Positions 20,893-29,452 of a DNA stretch of 64,000 nucleotides are shown piece after piece. The notes below the pieces were generated by a model. It made no database searches, was not told the DNA's origin, and was given only the letters and a program-made list of their open reading frames with translations. This DNA comes from Acidovorax sp. NB1 (GTDB lineage Bacteria > Pseudomonadota > Gammaproteobacteria > Burkholderiales > Burkholderiaceae_C). A program made the position numbers and the translations under genes. Every line of letters starts with the position of its first letter. Positions within the stretch are counted from its first letter, which is position 1. Where the stretch lies: assembly GCF_005405905.1 (NCBI RefSeq), contig NZ_BJHU01000057.1:62001-126000 (forward strand), given 5' to 3'.

Positions 20893-21900
20893 TCAGTCCA
20901 GCGACACGTTGGCCTTGCGGATCACGTCGCCAAAACGCTGGCTCTCGTCCTTGACGAACTGGTTGAACTGCGCGCGCGTGGTGGGGAACTGTTCGTAGCC
21001 AAAGGTCTTGAACTTCTCGGCCACTTCGGGGCCGGTCAGGGCCTGTTCGATGTCCTTGCGGATCTTGTCGGCCACGGCGGCGGGCAGGCCAGGTGGCACG
21101 GCGATGGCGTTCCAGCCGGTCACTGCAAAGTCCTTGGGGCCACCCGATTCGGCCACGGTGGGCACGTCGGGGAACTCGGCCGAGCGCTGGGGCCCGGCAA
21201 ACGCGACCAGGCGCAGTTTGCCCGCCCGGTACAGAGGGCCTGCGGTGGCAGCGCTGCCCAGCGCAAAGTCGATCTCGCCGGTGGACACCGAGGTGTAGAG
21301 CTGCGTGGTCTCCTTGAAGATCACATGCTCCATCTGCGTGCCGGTGGCGGACTCGAACAGCTCCGAGCCCAGGTGCACCGGGTTGCCAACGGACCAGCTG
21401 CCATAGTTGAGCTTGCCGGGGCGCGCTTTTGCGTCGGCCACGATGTCGCCCACCGTCTTGTACTTGCTGCCCGTGCCCACGGTGAAGAAGAAGTGCGTCT
21501 TGAACAGCGGCAGCAGGGTGTCGAAGTCCTTGACGGGGTCGTAGGGAAGCTTCTTGAACAGGCTGGGGTAGGCCGCCAGGTGCACGTTGTCCAGGATGAG
21601 CAGGTCGTGGCCGTCCTTGGCGCCGCGCTTCCAGGCGTCGATGGCGATGAAGCCATTGCCGCCGGGGCGGTTCTCCACGATGACGCCTGTGCCCCAGGCG
21701 CGCGAGAGCTTGTCAGCCACCAGGCGGGCCACGCCATCGGGGCCGCCGCCCACAGGGAAGGGGCTGATGATGCGCACTTGCTTGGTGGGGAACTGCTGTG
21801 CGGCTGCGGGTTGCACCAGCGCGCCTGCCACGGCGGCCACGCCCAGTGCCAGGGTCAGCGTGCGGCGGAGTCGGAAAGAAGAACGGGCAGAAGAAATCAT
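20893..21900 (-). CDS. Bug-family tripartite tricarboxylate transporter binding protein
   Basis: A 335-residue periplasmic solute-binding protein. The signal peptide ends at VQPAAAQQ; FPTKQVRIISPFPVGGGPDGVAR and IVENRPGGNGFIA are Bug/TctC hallmarks. Such proteins bind carboxylates for TctAB transporters, but no tctA or tctB is in the window. Its place inside the pmd operon, between the aldolase and lactonase genes, suggests it binds protocatechuate or a pathway intermediate. A dispersed repeat lies between it and pmdF. Confidence 0.9.
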   Translation of the reverse strand: MISSARSSFRLRRTLTLALGVAAVAGALVQPAAAQQFPTKQVRIISPFPVGGGPDGVARLVADKLSRAWGTGVIVENRPGGNGFIAIDAWKRGAKDGHDLLILDNVHLAAYPSLFKKLPYDPVKDFDTLLPLFKTHFFFTVGTGSKYKTVGDIVADAKARPGKLNYGSWSVGNPVHLGSELFESATGTQMEHVIFKETTQLYTSVSTGEIDFALGSAATAGPLYRAGKLRLVAFAGPQRSAEFPDVPTVAESGGPKDFAVTGWNAIAVPPGLPAAVADKIRKDIEQALTGPEVAEKFKTFGYEQFPTTRAQFNQFVKDESQRFGDVIRKANVSLD

Positions 21901-21920
21901 CGCTTCAGGAACAAAGAAAA

Positions 21921-21974
21921 ATCAAAATTGATAGCTGTCAGCGCATGATGGACGCGCGCAAACGGCCAAAAAAG
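21921..21974 (+). repeat. Dispersed AT-rich repeat, copy inside the pmd operon
   Basis: AAATTGATAGCTGTCAGCGC, then GACGCGCGCAAACGGCCAAAAAA. This is the clearest copy in the window and the one that aligns best with the repeat inside murU. It lies between the pmdF stop and the start of the Bug gene, in the transcribed spacer. Confidence 0.8.
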
Positions 21975-21990
21975 CTTGTGAAAATTGGAT

Positions 21991-22674
21991 TCAGTCGATG
22001 TACTTGAGCCCCGCAGCCGCCAGCGGCTCGCGCATCTTGTACATATCGAGGCCCAGCACACCGCTGGCCAGCTTGGCGCGCTTTTCGCCTTCAAAGCTCT
22101 CGCGCTTTTGCGCGGCTTCCAGTGTTTGCACGGCGCGGGCGGCGGGCACGCACACGATGCCGTCGTCGTCCGCCACGATCACGTCGCCGGGCGAGACGAG
22201 CATGCCCGCGCACACCACCGGGATGTTGACCGAGCCGATGGTGGCCTTGATGCAGCCCTTGCTGGAGATGCTCTTGCTCCACACCGGGAAGTTCATCTCG
22301 TTGAGCGTCTTCACATCGCGCACCCCGGCGTCGATGATGAGCGCCCGTGCGCCGCGCGCCTGGAAGGACGTGGCCAGCAGGTCGCCAAAGTAGCCATCGG
22401 TGCACTCGGCCGTGATGGCAGCCACCACGATGTCGCCGGGCTGGATCTGCTCGGCCACCACATGCATCATCCAGTTGTCTCCCGGGTGCAGGAGCACGGT
22501 GACGGCCGTGCCGCTGACCTGCACACCGCTCTGGATGGGGCGCATGTAGGGCTTGAGCAGGCCCACGCGGCCCATGGCCTCGTGCACGGTGGCCGAGCCC
22601 AGGGCGGCCAGGCCATCAGCGGCTGCGCGGTCGGCGCGGGTGATGTTGCGGTAGACAACGCCTAGTTCGTACAT
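21991..22674 (-). CDS. pmdF: 4-carboxy-4-hydroxy-2-oxoadipate aldolase / oxaloacetate decarboxylase
   Basis: Cleaves 4-carboxy-4-hydroxy-2-oxoadipate to pyruvate and oxaloacetate, the last step of the pathway. The 227-residue class II aldolase of the HMG/CHA family has [21 protein letters not shown], and the Mg and substrate-binding segment [13 protein letters not shown] with its conserved Arg and Asp. Length fits LigK/PmdF. It follows pmdE in the operon. Confidence 0.93.
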   Translation of the reverse strand: MYELGVVYRNITRADRAAADGLAALGSATVHEAMGRVGLLKPYMRPIQSGVQVSGTAVTVLLHPGDNWMMHVVAEQIQPGDIVVAAITAECTDGYFGDLLATSFQARGARALIIDAGVRDVKTLNEMNFPVWSKSISSKGCIKATIGSVNIPVVCAGMLVSPGDVIVADDDGIVCVPAARAVQTLEAAQKRESFEGEKRAKLASGVLGLDMYKMREPLAAAGLKYID

Positions 22675-22741
22675 GGTGATTTCTCTTCGGTGGATTGGGT
22701 GATGTGAGGGCCTTGAGCGAACAACATTCGATGCACCCCGA

Positions 22742-22801
22742 CCGTTCGGGCTGAGCCTGTCGAAGCCTTGCGAGGCGCTTCGACAGGCTCAACGTGAACG
22801 G
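22742..22801. repeat. Inverted repeat with TTCGACAGGCTCA arms
   Basis: CCGTTCGGGCTGAGCCTGTC at one end pairs with GACAGGCTCAACGTGAACGG at the other, giving a hairpin of about 25 pairs between pmdE and pmdF. A near-identical hairpin is at 53282-53341 and a single arm at 31526-31550. It resembles the widespread REP-like hairpins of beta- and gammaproteobacteria and may affect mRNA stability in the operon. Confidence 0.85.
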
Positions 22802-22811
22802 TTTCGGGGAA

Positions 22812-23846
22812 TCAAAGCCCCTTGGCCTTCAGGCGGGTGTCGAGGCGCGAGAACACGCGGCGCGTGTTGGCTTCGTAGATCTGGTGCTTGTCATCGGCGC
22901 TCAGGATGGTGGAGGCCTCGATGTAGCGCTTGGTGTCGTCGTAGTAGTTGCCGGTGGTGGGGTCGATGCCGCGCACGGCGCCGATCATCTCGCTGGCGAA
23001 CAGTACGTTCTTCACCGGGATCACGGTGTTCAGCAGGTCTATGCCCGGCTGGTGGTACACGCAGGTGTCGAAGTACACGTTGTTCATCAGGTGCTCGTCG
23101 AGCAGCGGTTTTTTCATCTCTTGCGCCAGCCCACGGAAGCGGCCCCAGTGATAGGGCACCGCGCCGCCGCCGTGCGGGATCAAAAACTTGAGCGTGGGGA
23201 AGTCCTTGAACAGATCGCCCTGGATGAGCTGCATGAAGGCCGTCGTGTCGGCATTGAGGTAGTGCGCGCCCGTGGTGTGAAAGCACGCGTTGCAGCTGGT
23301 GCTCACGTGGATCATGGCGGGCAGGTCGTACTCCACCATCTTTTCGTAGATGGGGTACCAGTGCTTGTCGGTGAGCGGGGGGCTGGTCCAGTGGCCGCCA
23401 GAAGGATCAGGGTTCAGGTTGATGCCCACCGCGCCGTATTCGTGCACGCACTTTTCCAGCTCGGGGATGCAGGTGGCGGGATCCACGCCGGGGCTTTGCG
23501 GCAGCATGGCCACGGGCACGAAGTGGTCGGGGAACAGCGTGGAGACGCGATAGCAGAGTTCGTTGCAGATGGCCGCCCAGGTGCTGGACACATTGAAATC
23601 GCCAATGTGGTGGGCCATGAAGCTGGCGCGGGGGCTGAACAGCGTGATGTCGCTGCCGCGCTCTTTCATCAGCTTGAGCTGGTTGGTCTCGATGGACTCG
23701 CGCAGCTCGTCGTCGCTGATATGCAGGTCGGCCACTTTGGGCATGAGTGCCGGGTCTTTGATGCCGGCGATCTGCGCATTGCGCCAGTTCTCCAGCGCCT
23801 TGGGGGCCGTGGTGTAGTGGCCGTGGCAGTCGATGATGAGGCTCAT
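22812..23846 (-). CDS. pmdE: 4-oxalomesaconate hydratase
   Basis: Adds water to 4-oxalomesaconate to form 4-carboxy-4-hydroxy-2-oxoadipate. The 344-residue amidohydrolase-fold protein starts MSLIIDCHGHYTTAPKAL with the HxH metal site, and has LFSPRASFMAHHIGD, IHVSTSCNACFHTTGAHY and LIPHGGGAVPYHWGR, as in LigJ-type zinc hydratases. AGGAGCACCCAAAA precedes the ATG. It is second in the operon, after the binding-protein-like gene. Confidence 0.92.
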   Translation of the reverse strand: MSLIIDCHGHYTTAPKALENWRNAQIAGIKDPALMPKVADLHISDDELRESIETNQLKLMKERGSDITLFSPRASFMAHHIGDFNVSSTWAAICNELCYRVSTLFPDHFVPVAMLPQSPGVDPATCIPELEKCVHEYGAVGINLNPDPSGGHWTSPPLTDKHWYPIYEKMVEYDLPAMIHVSTSCNACFHTTGAHYLNADTTAFMQLIQGDLFKDFPTLKFLIPHGGGAVPYHWGRFRGLAQEMKKPLLDEHLMNNVYFDTCVYHQPGIDLLNTVIPVKNVLFASEMIGAVRGIDPTTGNYYDDTKRYIEASTILSADDKHQIYEANTRRVFSRLDTRLKAKGL

Positions 23847-23881
23847 TTTTGGGTGCTCCTGGAAGGTGTTCTTGTGATCGG

Positions 23882-24574
23882 TCAGGCGGGGGTCATGCCT
23901 TGCTTTTGCTTGGCTTCGGCGGCTGCGGGAGAGGCCAGGTAAGCCAGCAGCGAACGCGCTGCATCCATCTGTTGCGAATGCATGCCGATGCCTGATGAAA
24001 ACGTGGTGGTGATCTGGATGGCCGGTGGCAACGGGCCCACGATCTGGATGCCCTGCACATGCAGCAGCTCGCTCAGTTGCTGAAAGCCCAGCGCCACTTC
24101 GCCCTTGGCCACCAGCGAGCCCACGGGCACGCCGGGGGGCGCTTGCACCATGCGTGGCGCAATCTGCTCGGCAATGCCCCAGCGCTCAAACAGTTTGCTC
24201 AGCGCCACGCCGCTGGGGCCAGTGGACAGGCTGATGCTGGGCGCGGCCAGCACGGCAGCGCGCACGGCGTCTTCGCTCGACAGGTCGGGCATCGGCGCGC
24301 CCGCAGGCACGGCCACGGCCACGCCGGAGTGCACCCAGTCCACCTTGCTGCCAGGCATCAGGTGGCCCGCAGCCATGAGCTTGTCGATGGGATCGGACGC
24401 GAGGATCACCACGTCGAACGCCTCACCCGCCGCCACACGCTTGGCGGCATCGACACCGCCCACCGATTCGATGGCGGCCTGCGTGCCCGTCTGCTGCGCA
24501 AAACCGGCCACTAGGTCGGCCAGCACCTGGCGCGTGGCCATGGAAGAAATGCCTCGGATCACTGGCGCCGTCAT
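23882..24574 (-). CDS. Signal-less substrate-binding-fold protein, first gene of the pmd operon
   Basis: A 230-residue protein resembling the periplasmic ModA-like binding fold: RGISSMATRQVLADLVAGF, ESVGGVDAAKRVAAGEAFDV, ILASDPIDKLMAAGHL and SLSTGPSGVALSKLFERWG. It has no hydrophobic signal peptide, so it probably stays in the cytoplasm. In Comamonas the comparable operon position is held by an isomerase gene (pmdU), and no 4-oxalomesaconate tautomerase is recognisable here. It may be a ligand-binding or isomerising protein of the pathway; this is inference. GGAGA precedes the ATG. Confidence 0.7.
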   Translation of the reverse strand: MTAPVIRGISSMATRQVLADLVAGFAQQTGTQAAIESVGGVDAAKRVAAGEAFDVVILASDPIDKLMAAGHLMPGSKVDWVHSGVAVAVPAGAPMPDLSSEDAVRAAVLAAPSISLSTGPSGVALSKLFERWGIAEQIAPRMVQAPPGVPVGSLVAKGEVALGFQQLSELLHVQGIQIVGPLPPAIQITTTFSSGIGMHSQQMDAARSLLAYLASPAAAEAKQKQGMTPA

Positions 24575-24737
24575 ACCTTGTCTCCTGCCGGGCTGCGGGT
24601 GGCCCAGGCGGTGCGTGCAGTTGTATACATGCCGCCGATTGTGGGCAGCGGCGGCCCAAACATGAAGGCGGCACCGGCACTACCAGATATATCATTCCGT
24701 GATCGTTGACCTACAGCTATAGCAGAGAGCCTTGCCC
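24575..24737. promoter_or_regulatory. Divergent promoter between pmd operon and its LysR regulator
   Basis: Two candidate sites are visible. TTGTATACAT at 24621-24630 is the palindrome shared with the livK, GntR and vanA promoters. ATCATTCCGTGAT at 24691-24703 is an interrupted palindrome (ATCA, five bases, TGAT) near the LysR gene and fits a LysR-type binding site. The divergent layout is typical for LysR control of a catabolic operon. Confidence 0.55.
24621..24630. promoter_or_regulatory. TGTATACA palindrome upstream of the pmd operon
   Basis: TTGTATACAT, about 50 bases before the first pmd-operon gene. The core equals the sites at 32844, 33793 and 33900. It fits the NGTNTACN core bound by many FadR-type GntR regulators, but could also serve as a -10 box. 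Confidence 0.5.
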
Positions 24738-25703
24738 ATGGACCTCAAGCAGATCGAATACTTTGTGCGCGTGGCCGAGCTGGGCAGCTTCACCCGCGCC
24801 TCGGTGGTGCTGGACATCGCCCAGCCCGCCCTGAGCCGCCAGGTGCGCCTGCTGGAGGTGGAGCTGCGCCAGAACCTGCTGGTGCGCAACGGCCGGGGCG
24901 CCACGCCCACTGAAGCGGGCAAGCTGCTGCTGGAGCACGGGCGCGGCATCCTGCACCAGGTGGAGCGCGCGCGGGAGGAGCTGGGCCGCGTGCGCGGCGC
25001 GCTGGCCGGTCGCGTGGCGATTGGCCTGCCGCCCAGCATTGCCAAGGTGCTGACGGTGCCGCTGACGCGCGCCTTCCGCGTGAAGATGCCGGACGCGGCG
25101 CTGGCCATCAGCGAGGGCCTGTCGGTGGCCATGCGCGAATCGCTGACCACCGGGCTGCTCGACATTGCGCTGCTCTACAACACCACGCCCGCACCGGGCA
25201 TCGAGAGCACGGCGCTGCTGGAGGAAGACCTGTTTCTGGTGCAGCGCCGCACTCCGGGCCAGAACGAGGCGGAGGCCGATGCCCTGGCCCGCACGCCCCT
25301 GCCACTGGACGAGCTGCCGCGCTTTCCTCTGGTGATTCCCACGCGCCCCAATTCCATCCGCATGTTGGTGGAATCTGAACTGGCCGCGCGTGGCAAGCGC
25401 CCGCAGATCAGCCTGGAGATCGACGGCGTGGCCGCCATCCTGGACCTGGTGGCCGATGGCGCGGGCTGTGCGGTGCTGCCCATGAATGCGGTCACCACGT
25501 CGGGCAAGCCAGAAGTGTTCAGCACCCGGCCCATCCACGGTGCGGGCAGCGAGGGTGATGACGCGGAGGCGGGCGGCAACACGCGCCTGCGCAGCAAGCT
25601 GTTCATGGCGGTGAGCTCGCAACGCCCGGCCACGCTCACGCAGCAGGCGATGGCGGAGTTGATTCGCAGCACCCTGCAAGCGTTGTATAGAAGCCCCCCC
25701 TGA
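24738..25703 (+). CDS. LysR-type regulator of the protocatechuate 4,5-cleavage operon
   Basis: A 321-residue LysR-type regulator. The N-terminal helix-turn-helix MDLKQIEYFVRVAELGSFTR and PALSRQVRLLEVEL is clear; the remainder is the effector-binding domain (GRVAIGLPPSIAKVLTVPL). It belongs to the CynR/NAC-like branch. Its divergent position next to the pmd operon makes it the likely activator (PmdR-like), with protocatechuate or a ring-cleavage product as effector; that is inference. An in-frame TTG two codons upstream is less likely than this ATG, which follows AGAGAGC. Its stop codon lies in a GC-rich repeat. Confidence 0.88.
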   Translation: MDLKQIEYFVRVAELGSFTRASVVLDIAQPALSRQVRLLEVELRQNLLVRNGRGATPTEAGKLLLEHGRGILHQVERAREELGRVRGALAGRVAIGLPPSIAKVLTVPLTRAFRVKMPDAALAISEGLSVAMRESLTTGLLDIALLYNTTPAPGIESTALLEEDLFLVQRRTPGQNEAEADALARTPLPLDELPRFPLVIPTRPNSIRMLVESELAARGKRPQISLEIDGVAAILDLVADGAGCAVLPMNAVTTSGKPEVFSTRPIHGAGSEGDDAEAGGNTRLRSKLFMAVSSQRPATLTQQAMAELIRSTLQALYRSPP

Positions 25704-25765
25704 GGCGCTACGCGCCTTCCCCCCAAGGGGGACGACGCCCTCGCTGCGGGGCGCCCCTTGCCCGG
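25693..25765. repeat. CCCCCTGAG-type GC-rich element after the LysR gene
   Basis: CCCCCCTGAGGCGCTACGCG, then CTTCCCCCCAAGGGGGACG and GCTGCGGGGCGCCCC. The same CCCCCTGAG/CTCAGGGGG core recurs at 29390, 30455 and 56217. It supplies the TGA stop of the LysR gene and contains self-complementary parts that could act as a terminator. Confidence 0.6.
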
Positions 25766-25827
25766 CGTCCCTGGTATTCGGCCGCGCCAGTTGCATGGAG
25801 CAGAGACGAATCAAAGGGACCGAGGCA

Positions 25828-26745
25828 TCAGCCCCCAGCAGCAGCTGGTGGTGACAAACTTTCCAACAAACGGTCCGCATAGTCTTGCCAGCGCGCGTCC
25901 TTGGGCAGGCCTTGAAACACGCCTTCGCGCGCCAAGTCGGCCACCCACTGCTGCTTGGCGGCGATGGCCGAGGCCATCAGAGGCTCCATGCCGGCCTCGT
26001 GCACGGTGTGGGCCGATTCGCGCATCTCTTCGGCGCGGCGCTGGCCGTGCTGCACCACGCGGCTGAAAAAGTAGCGGCCTTGTTCGTGCCAGTCGATGGA
26101 CGGGAAGGTCTCGGCCAGCGTGGGCAGCACATGGTCTTCCACGCCGTAGTGGCGGGCGGTGGTGTAGCTCTCGATCACCAACGCCTCCAGCCCTTTGATC
26201 ATGATGCTGCGGCACATCTTGATGGCGCTGGCCACGCCCAGTTGCTCGCTCACAGGTTGGGCATCCATGCCCCAGCCGGTCAGCAAAGCCGCCAGTGCGG
26301 CAGCCTGCGCGCCGCCCAGCAGCATGGGCACACGAATGCCGTAGGGTGGCACCGAGGTCATGACGCCCGCCTCGACATAGTGCGCGCCACGCGCCTCGAT
26401 GAGCGCCGCCGCCTGCTGCTTGGTGCCGGGCGATGCGGAGTTGAGATCCAGGTACACGGTGCCGGGGCGGATGTGCTGCGCCGCCTCCTGCGCCACGGCC
26501 AGCGTGTTCGACGCGGTGACGGCCGAGATGATGCAGTCGCAGCGCGCGCACAGCGCCTGCATCGCATCCACCGCCACCACACCCGCCTGCCCGGCGTGCT
26601 GCTGCAGGGCGTCGCGGTGCGCGGGGTCGGCCAGCTTCAGGTCCCAGGCGGCGACTGAGGCCACGCCGGGCTGGACGCGCAAGCCCGCACTGAAGATCTT
26701 GCCCACCTCGCCATAGCCCACGAGGCCGATGTGTGTGATGTTCAT
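25828..26745 (-). CDS. NAD(P)-dependent dehydrogenase with DUF1932 C-terminal domain
   Basis: A 305-residue protein of the 6-phosphogluconate/3-hydroxyisobutyrate dehydrogenase type. The N-terminus MNITHIGLVGYGEVGKIFSA is a Rossmann fold; DLNSASPGTKQQA and AGVMTSVPPYGIRVPMLLGG follow; SAIKMCRSIMIKGLEAL and the helical C-terminus fit DUF1932, with the family lysine in AIKMCRS. AAGGAA lies before the ATG. It ends the liv-Bug gene group. It may act on a hydroxyacid from aromatic breakdown; the substrate is unknown. Confidence 0.82.
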   Translation of the reverse strand: MNITHIGLVGYGEVGKIFSAGLRVQPGVASVAAWDLKLADPAHRDALQQHAGQAGVVAVDAMQALCARCDCIISAVTASNTLAVAQEAAQHIRPGTVYLDLNSASPGTKQQAAALIEARGAHYVEAGVMTSVPPYGIRVPMLLGGAQAAALAALLTGWGMDAQPVSEQLGVASAIKMCRSIMIKGLEALVIESYTTARHYGVEDHVLPTLAETFPSIDWHEQGRYFFSRVVQHGQRRAEEMRESAHTVHEAGMEPLMASAIAAKQQWVADLAREGVFQGLPKDARWQDYADRLLESLSPPAAAGG

Positions 26746-26797
26746 TCGATGTTCCTTTCCGCCTTTCACCACCGCCAACGATCCGCAGCGGCAGCGC

Positions 26798-27778
26798 TCA
26801 CTGACGCGCGATCTTGGCCTTGGCGATCACATCGCTCCAGCGGCGCACATCGGCGGCCAGGTGCTCGCCCAGCTGCGCGGGGGTACTGCCCTGGGCATTG
26901 AGATTCAGCTCCAGCAGGCGCTTTTTCACGTCGGGCTGGGCCAACGCGGCCTGCACCTCGCGCGAGAGGCGCTCCACAACGGCCGGAGGCGTCTTGGCGG
27001 GCACGGCCAGGCCGTTCCACGATGTGACGTTGAAGCCCGCCAGCGGACCGCCGCTCTCGCGCACCTTGGGCACATCGGGCAGCTGCGGCGCCCGCTGTGC
27101 GCCCATCACAGCCAGCGGCCGCAGGGCCTTGGAGCCGATCTGCGGCATGAGGCCGCCCAGGATGTCGATCATCACGTCGATCTCTCCACCCCGCAGCGCA
27201 GTGATGACCGGCGGCGTGCCGTTGAAGGGCACCACCTGCGCGTCGATGCCCGCCGTCACCTTGAACAGCTCGGCCGCCAGGTTCTGTGTGGTGCCGATCT
27301 GCGGTGTGCCGATGTTGAGCTGGCCGGGGTGGGCGCGGGCATACGTCAGCAGCTCGCCCAGTGTGCGAAAGCGCCCTCCCTCCTTCACCACCACGGCCAG
27401 GTCGAACGTGGCCAGCAGGGAGACGGGCGCAAAGTCCTTGAGCGTATCGAACGGCAGCGACTGGAACAGCGCCGCACTCACCGCCGTGCCGCTGCTCACC
27501 AGCAGCAGCGTGTGGCCGTCGGGCTCGGCGCGGGCGACCTGCTCGCCCGCCACCACACCGCCCGCGCTGGGCTTGTTTTCGATGACCACGCTTTGCCCCA
27601 ACGGGCCCGCGATCTTCTGACCCACGGTGCGCGCCGTGATGTCGGCCGCGCCACCCGCGGCGTTGGGCACCACGATGCGCAGCGGGCGTGAGGGAAAAGC
27701 GGCCTGCGCGCTGGCTGCACCGCCGAACGACGCTGCCAGCCATGCCAGGAGGGTTCTGCGGTGCACGGCGCTGCCCAT
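26798..27778 (-). CDS. Bug-family tripartite tricarboxylate transporter binding protein
   Basis: A 326-residue periplasmic binding protein. It has a twin-arginine-free signal (RRTLLAWLAASFGGAASAQA), then FPSRPLRIVVPNAAGGAADI and VIENKPSAGGVVAGEQV, the Bug signature. It lies 8 bases after livF and 52 before the DUF1932 gene, so it is part of the liv transcript. No TctAB partner is present. The ligand is unknown but likely a carboxylate. Confidence 0.9.
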   Translation of the reverse strand: MGSAVHRRTLLAWLAASFGGAASAQAAFPSRPLRIVVPNAAGGAADITARTVGQKIAGPLGQSVVIENKPSAGGVVAGEQVARAEPDGHTLLLVSSGTAVSAALFQSLPFDTLKDFAPVSLLATFDLAVVVKEGGRFRTLGELLTYARAHPGQLNIGTPQIGTTQNLAAELFKVTAGIDAQVVPFNGTPPVITALRGGEIDVMIDILGGLMPQIGSKALRPLAVMGAQRAPQLPDVPKVRESGGPLAGFNVTSWNGLAVPAKTPPAVVERLSREVQAALAQPDVKKRLLELNLNAQGSTPAQLGEHLAADVRRWSDVIAKAKIARQ

Positions 27779-27786
27779 GGTGCGCG

Positions 27787-28518
27787 CTACCGTGCCACGC
27801 CCAGCAGGCGGTCCAGCAGCTCGGGCTGGGCGCTCAGTTCGACCGCGCTGCCGGTGTGCACCACGGTGCCACGGTCCAGCACGGCGGCATGGTCCGAAAT
27901 GGCCAGGATGGCCTGCGGGTGCTGCTCCACGATGATGGCCGACAGACCCTCTTCGCGCGTGATGCGGCGGATGGCGCGCAGCAGCTCCTCCACGATGATG
28001 GGTGCCAGGCCTTCCAGCGGCTCGTCGAGCAGCAGCAGGCGCGGGTTGAGCACCAGCGCACGGCCCACGGCCAGCATCTGCTGCTCGCCGCCCGACAGCT
28101 GCGTGCCCAGGTTGGTCTTGCGCTCGGCCAGGCGCGGGAACATTTCGTACACACGCTCGGGCGTCCACGGCCGTGCGGTGGAGCCTTTGCGGCCCGGGCG
28201 CGCCACGGCCGTGAGGTTCTCGTGCACCGTGAGCGACTTGAAGATGTTGCGCTCTTGCGGCACCCAGCCGATGCCGGCCGCCGCGCGTTCGTGCGGGGGC
28301 AGCTTGTGCAGCGCCACACCGCCCAGGCTCACCGTGCCCGCATGCTGGCGCGTGGCCCCGGCCAACGTGTTGATGAGCGTGGTCTTGCCCGTGCCGTTGC
28401 GCCCCAGCAGGGCCAGCGTGTCGCCTTCGGGCAGGGCCAGCGAAATGCCTTGCAGCACCACGGCCTCGCCGTAGCCTGCGCTCAGGCCCTCGATGCGCAG
28501 GAGTTCTGTCTTAGACAT
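27787..28518 (-). CDS. livF: branched-chain-type ABC transporter ATPase LivF
   Basis: ATP-binding subunit of a HAAT-family importer. Walker A is GRNGTGKTTL, the signature LSGGEQQMLAVGRAL, Walker B LLLLDEPLEG, and the switch His is in IIVEQH. Length 243. The start MSKTELLR is chosen because GGGAGG lies six bases before it; an ATG two codons earlier touches that sequence. It overlaps the livG end by eight bases. In aromatic-catabolism loci such importers often carry aromatic acids rather than leucine. Confidence 0.92.
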   Translation of the reverse strand: MSKTELLRIEGLSAGYGEAVVLQGISLALPEGDTLALLGRNGTGKTTLINTLAGATRQHAGTVSLGGVALHKLPPHERAAAGIGWVPQERNIFKSLTVHENLTAVARPGRKGSTARPWTPERVYEMFPRLAERKTNLGTQLSGGEQQMLAVGRALVLNPRLLLLDEPLEGLAPIIVEELLRAIRRITREEGLSAIIVEQHPQAILAISDHAAVLDRGTVVHTGSAVELSAQPELLDRLLGVAR

Positions 28519-29284
28519 GCGCATCCTCCCCGTGACCGAGGTACACCGCCTTCACCTGCGGGTCATTGGCAATCGTGTCCGGGTCGCCCTCGGTGAGCAC
28601 CGTGCCGTTGACCAGCACCGTCATGCGGTTGGCAAAGCTGAAAACCAGGTCCATATCGTGTTCGATCAACAGCACCGAGACATCGGCGGGCAGGGCCGCC
28701 ACTGTCTGCAGCAGCTCCTCGCGCTCGCCGGCGGGCACACCGGCCACCGGTTCGTCGAGCAGCAACACGCGCGGCTCGCAGGCCAGCGCAATCGCAATCT
28801 CCAGCAGGCGGCGCTTGCCGTAGGCCAGCACGCGCGTTTCCTCGGCCATGACGGAGGTCAGGTGGAACTGCTCCAGCAATTGCTCGCAACGTTCGGTGAC
28901 CGCCTTGCGCGCACCCAGCGGTTGCCACCACTTGCCGCCCAGGCCCTGGTGCTGCGACACGGTGAGCGCCAGTGTCTCCAGCGGCGTGAGCGTGTCGAAC
29001 AGCTGGTTGATCTGGAAGGTGCGCACCATGCCGCGCTGCACACGCTGGTGCGGCGCCAGGCGCGTGATGTCCTGGCCTTCGAGGGTGATGGAGCCTTCGG
29101 TGGGCTCCAGCACGCCAGTCAGCAGGTTGATGAGCGTGGTCTTGCCCGCGCCATTGGGGCCAATGAGCGCATGGCGCGCGCCCTTTTGCAGGTTCAGCGT
29201 GACGTTGTTGGTGGCCGTGATGCCGCCAAAACGCTTGACCAGGCCCTGTGCCGACAGCACGGTGTTGGAGGTAGAGATATTCAT
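28511..29284 (-). CDS. livG: branched-chain-type ABC transporter ATPase LivG
   Basis: Second ATP-binding subunit, 257 residues. Walker A GPNGAGKTTL, a degenerate signature YGKRRLLEIAIALA typical of LivG, Walker B LLLDEPVAG, and IEHDMDLVF. It has the LivG-type insertion before the signature. The start MNISTSNTV is taken since the upstream in-frame residues do not resemble the family. It works with LivF on the LivHM membrane subunits. Confidence 0.92.
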   Translation of the reverse strand: MNISTSNTVLSAQGLVKRFGGITATNNVTLNLQKGARHALIGPNGAGKTTLINLLTGVLEPTEGSITLEGQDITRLAPHQRVQRGMVRTFQINQLFDTLTPLETLALTVSQHQGLGGKWWQPLGARKAVTERCEQLLEQFHLTSVMAEETRVLAYGKRRLLEIAIALACEPRVLLLDEPVAGVPAGEREELLQTVAALPADVSVLLIEHDMDLVFSFANRMTVLVNGTVLTEGDPDTIANDPQVKAVYLGHGEDAHV

Positions 29285-29344
29285 GTCGGTGATCCATTGC
29301 ACTGCGCACAGCACGCAACCCATGAAACTGGCGCGGCGCATTGC

Positions 29345-29452
29345 GCGGGCAGCCGCGCAAGGGCCGCCCCGCCGCGCTGGCTGCGTCTCCCTCCCCTAGC
29401 GCGCAGCGCGTAGAGAGAGGGGGAAGGCGCGAAGCGACTCAGGGGGTGTTTC
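29345..29452. repeat. GC-rich repeat block between livM and livG
   Basis: Contains CGCAAGGGCCGCCCCGCCGC (also near 31607) and GGGGGAAGGCGCGAAGCGAC followed by CTCAGGGGGTG, the same element type as at 30512-30550 and 56260-56297. It fills most of the 166-base gap within the liv operon. Confidence 0.6.
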
